Assembly: GCA_016869895.1 (NCBI GenBank)
Contig: VGDC01000025.1
Coordinates: 1-11,029, forward strand
Direction of reading: 5' to 3'
DNA from: Alphaproteobacteria bacterium
GTDB taxonomy: Bacteria; Pseudomonadota; Alphaproteobacteria; Rickettsiales; VGDC01
DNA: 11,029 nt
Part shown: positions 6,366-11,029 of the stretch, in pieces
Layout: each line of letters starts with the position of its first letter
Numbering within the stretch: the first letter of the stretch is position 1
The notes under the pieces: model-generated
What the model saw: only the letters and a program-made list of their open reading frames with translations
Told to the model about the DNA's origin: nothing
The model's database searches: none
Program-made: the position numbers and the translations under genes

Positions 6366-7537
6366 TTCTCCTTATAAACTTCCATGCGGATGGCTTCGGG
6401 GAATGCACCCACAGTGCCTGCCATCGCCGTATTGGTCAGGATGACCGCCGTGATACCCGCTTGCGGATCGACCCAAAAATGCGTGCCATATACCCCGCCC
6501 CATTGCAACGTGCCCGCATGGGCAGGGGATTTCGCGGCGGCTGGGTCTTTCAGGATAGCGGAAGCCAGCCCCCAGCCCCATCCTGCGCCCATCAAGCGGA
6601 TGGGCAAATCGCCTGTTTGATTCGTGGAGAACTCACGAATAGCGTCTGCGCTCAGGATGGGCTTGCCGCCCTTGCGGATGGCATCCAGAAACAGGAAATA
6701 ATCATGCGCCGTGCCCACCAGCCCTGCCCCACCGGAAGGATAGGTCTTATCGGATAATGCGCGGGAGGGATGGAAAGTGATGCGGCGCACGATCTGACCC
6801 TCTTGCATCTTGCTGGGCGGTGTGCCCTCCGCATAGGCCGTAGCAAGCCTCTGGGGCTGGGAAGCGGTGAATCCGAAGGAACCAATGCCCAAAGGTGCTT
6901 CAATGCGCTCCTGCACCACCTGCGGCAGGCTCTTGCCCGATGCGCGGGATATGACATCCCCCAGCACGTCCGTGGCATAGGAATACCACCATTCACTGCC
7001 CGGCTTGAATTTCAGCGGCACTTTGGCGATGCGCGCAGTGTTCTCCTCCAAGGAAAGCCCCGTATTCGCCAAGCCACCATCCACGCCATACCACGCGAAG
7101 CTGGGGTCTTTTGCCTCGGAGTAATTATTGGTCAGCCCCGCTGTGTGGGTCATCAACTGGCGGATGGTGATAGTGGGTTGAGTACCATCCGGCAGTTTCG
7201 GCGTGAATTCGGGAATCCATTTGGTGACGGGGTCATCCAGCCCGATGATACCCGCATCCACCAGCGAAAGCGCGGCGGCGGTCACAACGGGTTTGGTCAT
7301 GGAGGCAAGGCGGAAACGCGTGTCCAAGCGCACAGGCGTGCCCGCTTCACGGTCTGCCAAGCCAGCCGCGCGCTCGTAAACCAGCTTGCCATCCTTGGCC
7401 ACCAGCACCACGCCGCCGACGAACACCTCCTCCGCAACGGCTTTATCCACGATGGCATCCAGCCGTTCTTGCAAAGTCGCGGCATGGGCGGGTGCCGCGA
7501 AAAGCACCACCAGCAGGGCGAGAAGCAGTCGTTTCAT
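6362..7537 (-). CDS. Exported serine hydrolase, class C beta-lactamase/esterase family
   Basis: This is a 391-residue member of the beta-lactamase fold family that includes class C beta-lactamases, DD-peptidases and EstB-type esterases. The N-terminus MKRLLLALLVVLFAAPAHA is a typical signal peptide, cleaved near residue 19, so the enzyme acts in the periplasm or outside. The nucleophile motif SMTK is at 79-82. The second catalytic motif is Tyr-Ser-Tyr at 185-187, in the context PGSEWWYSYATDVLG. The third is WGGVYGTHFW (346-355), in place of the KTG of true beta-lactamases. The YSx and W-G-G forms resemble EstB-like esterases and D-amino-acid hydrolases more than antibiotic-hydrolysing AmpC. 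The substrate cannot be told. The start is 4 bases after the PAP2 stop, with AAGGA overlapping the end of that gene, so the two are probably translationally coupled. Confidence 0.92.
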   Translation of the reverse strand: MKRLLLALLVVLFAAPAHAATLQERLDAIVDKAVAEEVFVGGVVLVAKDGKLVYERAAGLADREAGTPVRLDTRFRLASMTKPVVTAAALSLVDAGIIGLDDPVTKWIPEFTPKLPDGTQPTITIRQLMTHTAGLTNNYSEAKDPSFAWYGVDGGLANTGLSLEENTARIAKVPLKFKPGSEWWYSYATDVLGDVISRASGKSLPQVVQERIEAPLGIGSFGFTASQPQRLATAYAEGTPPSKMQEGQIVRRITFHPSRALSDKTYPSGGAGLVGTAHDYFLFLDAIRKGGKPILSADAIREFSTNQTGDLPIRLMGAGWGWGLASAILKDPAAAKSPAHAGTLQWGGVYGTHFWVDPQAGITAVILTNTAMAGTVGAFPEAIRMEVYKEN

Positions 7538-7541
7538 GGTA

Positions 7542-8267
7542 TCAGTCCTTGGTTGGTGGGGCGGTCAGCTCCGGCGGCCACATCAGGCGGAACAGCACCC
7601 AAGCCGTGTAGGTGACGATGATGGCGGAGATGGTCACATCCGTGAGGAAGTGCATCCCCTCGATGATGCGCAGGAAGCCTGTGGTGATGCCGAAGAGTAT
7701 GGCAGCGGTCAGCAAGGCATAGGAGACACGGCGGGATTTCTTCAGCCCATAGGTGGCGAAAGCCAGCGCCATGAAGAAGAACCCGCGCGCCGAATGGCCG
7801 GAAGGGAAGGAGCAATCCGTGTCGCAAGCGTTGCTCGGCTGATAATAGGGCACGAATTCATGCACCCCGCCGAATTCCGTGACATCGACAGGACGCGGGC
7901 GACCCCAGAACTCCTTGAACCCAAGGCTCACCAGCAACAACGGGCCGATGACCAGCACCAGACCGAAATAGGCCGCCAAGCGTTTGTCCATGCCGATATA
8001 CGTCCGGCGTTTGACCTTGCCCAAGCCATAGAACAGGAAACACCCCAGCACGAAAATCGCGCTGGCCATGCTGGTGAAATATCCCGACCAGTCTATCCAG
8101 AAGTTCTTGCCCATGTAGAATCCGCCGCGCTCGGGATCATAGAACCAGCCGGACACGACCAGATCCCACTCCGGGAAGATGGCCAGCAACAGCAGGAAGG
8201 CGATGGCAGGCACGGCGAAAACGAGGGGGACTTTGAAGGCGGCAGGGCGGAAATAGAATAAACGCAT
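7542..8267 (-). CDS. PAP2-family membrane phosphatase
   Basis: This 241-residue integral membrane protein of the type 2 phosphatidic acid phosphatase family has about six hydrophobic segments, the first at about 12-31. The three-part active site is complete: KX6RP at K118-R125-P126, PSGH at 155-158, and R200-x5-H206-x3-D210. The usual Ser before that Arg is Leu. Family members dephosphorylate lipid phosphates such as undecaprenyl pyrophosphate, phosphatidic acid, phosphatidylglycerol phosphate or lipid A on the periplasmic side. The loop between the first two motifs holds a CDTDC pair (148, 152) that could form a disulfide, as in some LpxE/LpxF-like enzymes, but I cannot choose a substrate. 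It is the first gene of a two-gene operon with the serine hydrolase and is divergent from aroQ across 78 bases. Confidence 0.92.
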   Translation of the reverse strand: MRLFYFRPAAFKVPLVFAVPAIAFLLLLAIFPEWDLVVSGWFYDPERGGFYMGKNFWIDWSGYFTSMASAIFVLGCFLFYGLGKVKRRTYIGMDKRLAAYFGLVLVIGPLLLVSLGFKEFWGRPRPVDVTEFGGVHEFVPYYQPSNACDTDCSFPSGHSARGFFFMALAFATYGLKKSRRVSYALLTAAILFGITTGFLRIIEGMHFLTDVTISAIIVTYTAWVLFRLMWPPELTAPPTKD

Positions 8268-8296
8268 TGTGTAACCGTTCGTTTGTTGGCATGATT

Positions 8297-8336
8297 TAAT
8301 CGATTATCGCACGAAGCTTAAACCAACATTAAACCA
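8297..8336. promoter_or_regulatory. Candidate CtrA-type box, direct repeat and palindrome between the PAP2 gene and aroQ
   Basis: TTAAACCA occurs at 8318-8325 and again at 8329-8336, a perfect 8-bp direct repeat with an 11-base period (one helical turn). Within it is TTAA-N7-TTAA (8318-8332), the spacing of the alphaproteobacterial CtrA binding site. A perfect 10-bp palindrome, TAATCGATTA (8297-8306), lies just to the left. On the - strand a -10-like GATAAT (8308-8303) could serve the PAP2 gene, but its -35 is weak. Function is inferred from pattern only. Confidence 0.4.
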
Positions 8337-8345
8337 TCGGAATCC

Positions 8346-8780
8346 ATGGCACGCATTCTCATCCTCAATGGCCCGAACCTGAACCTTCTCGGCACGCGTG
8401 AACCTGAGGTGTATGGTACGGAAACCTTGGCTGACATACAATCCCTTTGTGAGAAAACCGCACAACCACTGGGATTGACCGTCGATTTCCGCCAGAGCAA
8501 CCACGAAGGCGACATCGTCTCGGCCATCCATGAGGTGGTGAAGGGTGGTTTTGCAGGCATCATCATCAACGCCGGGGCATACACCCACACCTCCGTCGCC
8601 ATCCTCGATGCCTTGCTGGCCGTGAAAGTACCCGTGGTGGAAGTGCACCTGTCCAACATCTTCCGCCGCGAGGAATTCCGCCACCATTCCTTCGTGTCCA
8701 CGGCAGCGCGCGGGGTCATCTGCGGCTTCGGCAGCCAAGGCTATGCGCTGGCACTCCAAACCTTCGTGAAGAAAGGCTGA
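8346..8780 (+). CDS. aroQ: 3-dehydroquinate dehydratase, type II
   Basis: AroQ converts 3-dehydroquinate to 3-dehydroshikimate, the third step of the shikimate pathway to aromatic amino acids, in the cytoplasm as a dodecamer. The 144 residues match the family length. The N-terminal signature ILNGPNLNLLGTREPEVYG includes the catalytic Tyr23 and loop Arg18. FRQSNHEG (48-55), INAGAYTHTS (74-83) and EVHLSNIFRREEFR (99-112) follow, with the catalytic His101. The C-terminal GVICGFGSQGYALAL is also typical. No key residue is missing. The ribosome binding site is weak (GGAA at 8339-8342). It is the first gene of an operon with the two phosphodiesterase genes and aat; the next gene begins 2 bases after its stop. 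Confidence 0.97.
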   Translation: MARILILNGPNLNLLGTREPEVYGTETLADIQSLCEKTAQPLGLTVDFRQSNHEGDIVSAIHEVVKGGFAGIIINAGAYTHTSVAILDALLAVKVPVVEVHLSNIFRREEFRHHSFVSTAARGVICGFGSQGYALALQTFVKKG

Positions 8781-8782
8781 AC

Positions 8783-9547
8783 ATGGCACTCAACACTGGT
8801 CATCGCGGCGCATCCGGCACCGAACCAGAGAACACCATCCGCGCATTCAAAGCCGCGCTGGCCATGGGCGCGGATGCCATCGAACTGGATGTCCACCGTT
8901 GTAAAAGCGGAGAACTGGTCGTCATCCATGATGGCGATGTATCGCGCACGACGAACGGAACGGGCAAAGTCTCCGAACTCACCCTCGACCAGTTAAAACA
9001 ATTCGATGCGGGAAAAGGCGAGAAGATACCGACGCTGGACGAAGCACTGGCGGCCATGAAAGGCGGCAAGCGCGATGGCGGCAACCCCACCGTGTTCATC
9101 GAGGTGAAAAGCCGTGGTGGTAAAGATGTCGCAAAGGCGGTGCATAACGCAGTTGCCAATGAAGGTTGGGCATATGACCAGCTTCCTGTCATAGGGTTTA
9201 ATCATGCCCAGATAGGCCTTATTAAGGCACGGAATCACGAGATACAGACCGGAATTTCGCTGGATAAGGACAAAAGTTTTCTCGCCCCCGCGCTCATCGG
9301 CATCGCAAAGACCCTCGGCGCATCGGGCATCAACCCGCATCATGAGATGGTCACCCCCGAATGGGTCGAAAAGGCCCATAAAGCAGGGTTGACGGTGAAC
9401 ACATGGACGGTGAATGAGCACGCCGACATCAAACGCGTCCTTGAAGCGGGGGTGGATTCCGTCATCGGCAACTATCCCGACCGCACCAAACTGATTTCAC
9501 AGGCCGTTTCCTCGCCGCAGCAGAAGGCGGCCGGACAATCCCGCTAA
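8783..9547 (+). CDS. Glycerophosphodiester phosphodiesterase, first tandem copy
   Basis: Enzymes of this family (UgpQ/GlpQ type) hydrolyse glycerophosphodiesters, derived from deacylated phospholipids, to sn-glycerol 3-phosphate and an alcohol. The 254-residue TIM-barrel protein has HRGASGTEPENT at 7-18, ELDVH at 34-38 (metal-binding E34 and D36), the general acid/base His in VIHDG (H49), and FIEVK (E107, K109). It ends the barrel with TVNTWTVN and IGNYPDR. There is no signal peptide, so it should be cytoplasmic like UgpQ. AAAGG at 8772-8776 gives a good ribosome binding site overlapping the end of aroQ, implying coupled translation. The next gene is a diverged paralogue. No glycerol 3-phosphate transporter gene is adjacent. 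Confidence 0.94.
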   Translation: MALNTGHRGASGTEPENTIRAFKAALAMGADAIELDVHRCKSGELVVIHDGDVSRTTNGTGKVSELTLDQLKQFDAGKGEKIPTLDEALAAMKGGKRDGGNPTVFIEVKSRGGKDVAKAVHNAVANEGWAYDQLPVIGFNHAQIGLIKARNHEIQTGISLDKDKSFLAPALIGIAKTLGASGINPHHEMVTPEWVEKAHKAGLTVNTWTVNEHADIKRVLEAGVDSVIGNYPDRTKLISQAVSSPQQKAAGQSR

Positions 9548-9559
9548 AAAGGTAAAAGG

Positions 9560-10288
9560 ATGCTCGCTTTGGTCGTTTCCCTGATGATTGTAGGCCATCG
9601 CGGCGCGAGCGGCCATGCGCCGGAGAACACCCTTCCCGCCTTCACCAAGGCCATCGAATTGCGCGCCGATGCGGTGGAGCTGGATATCCACTCCGATAAA
9701 GACGGCGTTCCTGTCGTGGTGCATGACGGCAACCTGAAACGCACCGCCAACCGCGATGTGGCCGTTTCCGCCCTCTCCGCTGAAGAATTGGCGGAATACG
9801 CTATTCCCAGCTATGAGCAGGTGCTGGACATCAGCAAGGATAAACTTGTCGTCTTCACCGAGCTGAAAGGCGATTCGGAGGATGCCGTAGCCGACATCAT
9901 CACCCGCAAAGTCGCGGAAGAAGGCTGGACATACGAGCAACTGCCCGTCATCGGATTCGACCATGAACAGCTGAAACGCGTGAAGGCACGCAATCCGGAC
10001 ATTCTCATCGGCGCGACGTTCAGCCGTTCCATGCTGGAGCAGATTCCCCGCGATACCCATGCGGATTTCATGATAAGCGCCGCCAAAGCCATCGGCGCAT
10101 CCGCCATCAACCCCGATTTCCGCTTGGTGAACGGCGATGTGGTGCGCAAAGCCCATAAGGCCGGATTGAAGGTGAATGTGTGGACGGTGAACGCCCCGCG
10201 CGACATCACCACCATGATCGCCTTCAAGGTGGATGCCATCATGTCCGACTACCCCGACCGCGTCTATTCCCGCGTCCATGACAAGTAA
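9560..10288 (+). CDS. Glycerophosphodiester phosphodiesterase, second tandem copy
   Basis: This second member of the family (242 residues) has HRGASGHAPENT at 13-24, ELDIH at 40-44, VVHDG with H55, TELK (E101, K103), VNVWTVN and SDYPDR, so its catalytic set is also intact. It shares long stretches with the upstream copy, such as EQLPVIGFDHEQ against DQLPVIGFNHAQ, and AHKAGLKVNVWTVN against AHKAGLTVNTWTVN. This points to an old tandem duplication. I kept ATG 9560 because AAAAAGG lies 7 bases upstream. The in-frame ATG at 9584 would give the more usual short N-terminus (MIVGHRGASG) but has no ribosome binding site. The hydrophobic first 11 residues look like the first barrel strand, not a signal peptide. 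The gene overlaps the start of aat by 11 bases. Confidence 0.93.
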   Translation: MLALVVSLMIVGHRGASGHAPENTLPAFTKAIELRADAVELDIHSDKDGVPVVVHDGNLKRTANRDVAVSALSAEELAEYAIPSYEQVLDISKDKLVVFTELKGDSEDAVADIITRKVAEEGWTYEQLPVIGFDHEQLKRVKARNPDILIGATFSRSMLEQIPRDTHADFMISAAKAIGASAINPDFRLVNGDVVRKAHKAGLKVNVWTVNAPRDITTMIAFKVDAIMSDYPDRVYSRVHDK

Positions 10289-10940
10289 AGACGACATCCC
10301 GCCAAAAGACCAGATTCCGGCCGTCACACCGGAACTGCTGCTGGAGGCATATTGCGCGGGCTATTTCCCCATGGCGATGAGCAAGCGCGGGCGCACGCTT
10401 TATTGGTTCAATCCCGAAATCCGCGCCGTGCTGCCCTTGCAGGATGACAGCTTTCACATCTCCCGCACGTTGCGCAAACTCCTGCGCAACCATCCTTATA
10501 CTATCACCGTGGATACGGCTTTTTCCGAGGTCATGCGCGCCTGCGCCGACACCACGCGCAAGAAAGAGGACGGCACATGGATAAACAAAGAGATACTCGC
10601 GCTGTATGGGCAGCTCCACGACATGGGCTTCGCCCATAGTGTGGAGGTCTGGGAGGACAAAACCCTCATTGGGGGATTATACGGCGTTTCCATCGGCGCG
10701 GCATTCTTCGGGGAAAGCATGTTCAGCCTGCGCACGGGGGCGAGCAAGATTGCGCTGGTGCATCTGGTCGAGCGGCTGAAAGCGGCGGAATATCAGTTTT
10801 TAGATGCGCAATTCGAAAATCCCCATCTGGTGCAGTTCGGCTTCCAAAGCGTCCCGCAGGAGGCGTATCACACCTTGCTGCGCCAGGCATTGAGCGCATC
10901 GCCCAAACCTTCGACCCGCTTCTTGACCATCTCCGTGTAA
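10278..10940 (+). CDS. aat: Leucyl/phenylalanyl-tRNA--protein transferase
   Basis: Aat transfers Leu or Phe from aminoacyl-tRNA to proteins with N-terminal Arg or Lys, marking them for ClpS/ClpAP degradation (N-degron pathway). The 220-residue protein shows LLLEAYCAGYFPM (20-32), LYWFNPEIRAVLPL (41-54), GTWI (99-102), the signature FFGESMFS (143-150) with SKIAL (156-160), and DAQFENPHLVQFG near the C-terminus. I chose ATG 10278, which overlaps the end of the preceding gene. The alternative ATG at 10233 would add 15 unconserved residues inside that gene. After the conserved LLRQAL (201-205) comes a short unconserved tail, ending in sequence that overlaps a convergent reading frame on the - strand. 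The gene ends the aroQ operon. Confidence 0.96.
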   Translation: MTSKDDIPPKDQIPAVTPELLLEAYCAGYFPMAMSKRGRTLYWFNPEIRAVLPLQDDSFHISRTLRKLLRNHPYTITVDTAFSEVMRACADTTRKKEDGTWINKEILALYGQLHDMGFAHSVEVWEDKTLIGGLYGVSIGAAFFGESMFSLRTGASKIALVHLVERLKAAEYQFLDAQFENPHLVQFGFQSVPQEAYHTLLRQALSASPKPSTRFLTISV

Positions 10941-11029
10941 AGGTCTTGCAGGTCTTCATCCACCGTCACGTCGATACCCTTTTTGCTCACATTGAGCTTG
11001 GCTTTCTGCAAAACCCCCGCCATCCCGCC
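10868..11029 (-). CDS. 3' end of an unrecognised gene (partial)
   Basis: A - strand frame runs from the right edge to TGA at 10870-10868 and codes for 53 residues without a stop. The composition looks protein-like: a charged amphipathic C-terminus with stretches such as VSKKGIDVTVDEDL and LYTEMVKKRVEGLGDAL, probably helical. I do not recognise a family. An in-frame ATG at 11023 could start a protein of 51 residues, but only GGCGGG is visible before it, so continuation beyond the window is more likely. It converges on aat and overlaps its last 73 bases. That is a large overlap, so one of the two ends could be misjudged. Confidence 0.5.
   Translation of the reverse strand, partial: GGMAGVLQKAKLNVSKKGIDVTVDEDLQDLYTEMVKKRVEGLGDALNAWRSKV

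Noticed and set aside
6362..7537. True class C beta-lactamase (AmpC) for the serine hydrolase.
   Set aside because: The SxxK and Tyr motifs are there, but the YSY form and the W-G-G third motif instead of KTG fit esterase/peptidase relatives better.
7386..8261. A 291-codon + strand open frame opposite the PAP2 and hydrolase genes.
   Set aside because: Both - strand genes show complete catalytic motifs and a signal peptide; the + strand product is rich in Gln, Glu, Arg and His with no motif.
10233..10277. Upstream in-frame ATG for aat.
   Set aside because: The added 15 residues are unlike Aat N-termini and lie deep in the phosphodiesterase gene; ATG 10278 gives a normal short overlap.
9497..10327. 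A 276-codon - strand open frame opposite the second phosphodiesterase gene.
   Set aside because: The + strand encodes a clear phosphodiesterase with all active-site residues; the antisense product shows no family features.

Overview
The window looks like chromosomal DNA of an alphaproteobacterium of moderate GC content (judged by eye). The evidence is the run virB6(?)-virB8-virB9-virB10-virB11-virD4, an order best known from Rickettsiales and other host-associated Alphaproteobacteria, and the pairing of aroQ with aat, which are near neighbours in many alphaproteobacterial genomes. A genus cannot be named from the sequence alone.

Region 1 (1-6365, + strand) is the distal part of a VirB/VirD4 type IV secretion system (T4SS). 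It opens with the 3' end of a gene cut by the window edge, probably the VirB6 C-terminal tail. Then come VirB8 (inner-membrane assembly factor), VirB9 (outer-membrane-complex protein), VirB10 (envelope-spanning scaffold), VirB11 (hexameric ATPase) and VirD4 (coupling ATPase that recruits substrates). Together they form the core channel and its motors. virB1-virB5 are not in the window, and no virB7, relaxase or effector gene is visible. Three intergenic stretches inside the locus (515-620, 1308-1442, 4504-4577) hold promoter-like or palindromic signals, so the locus may have several transcription units. The signal before virD4 would give a leaderless mRNA.

Region 2 (6362-8267, - strand) is a two-gene envelope operon. 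A PAP2-family membrane phosphatase is followed 4 bases later by an exported serine hydrolase of the class C beta-lactamase/esterase fold. The hydrolase and virD4 converge so tightly that their stop codons overlap.

Region 3 (8346-10940, + strand) is a compact operon: aroQ (type II 3-dehydroquinate dehydratase), two tandem, diverged glycerophosphodiester phosphodiesterase paralogues, and aat (leucyl/phenylalanyl-tRNA-protein transferase). The paralogues lie where accB-accC sit in many Alphaproteobacteria. The 78-base divergent region upstream of aroQ carries a TTAA-N7-TTAA element, the spacing of a CtrA box, within a perfect 8-bp direct repeat, and next to it a 10-bp palindrome.

The right edge (10868-11029, - strand) holds the 3' end of an unrecognised gene that converges on and overlaps aat. 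I saw no tRNA, rRNA, CRISPR array, insertion sequence or convincing intrinsic terminator.
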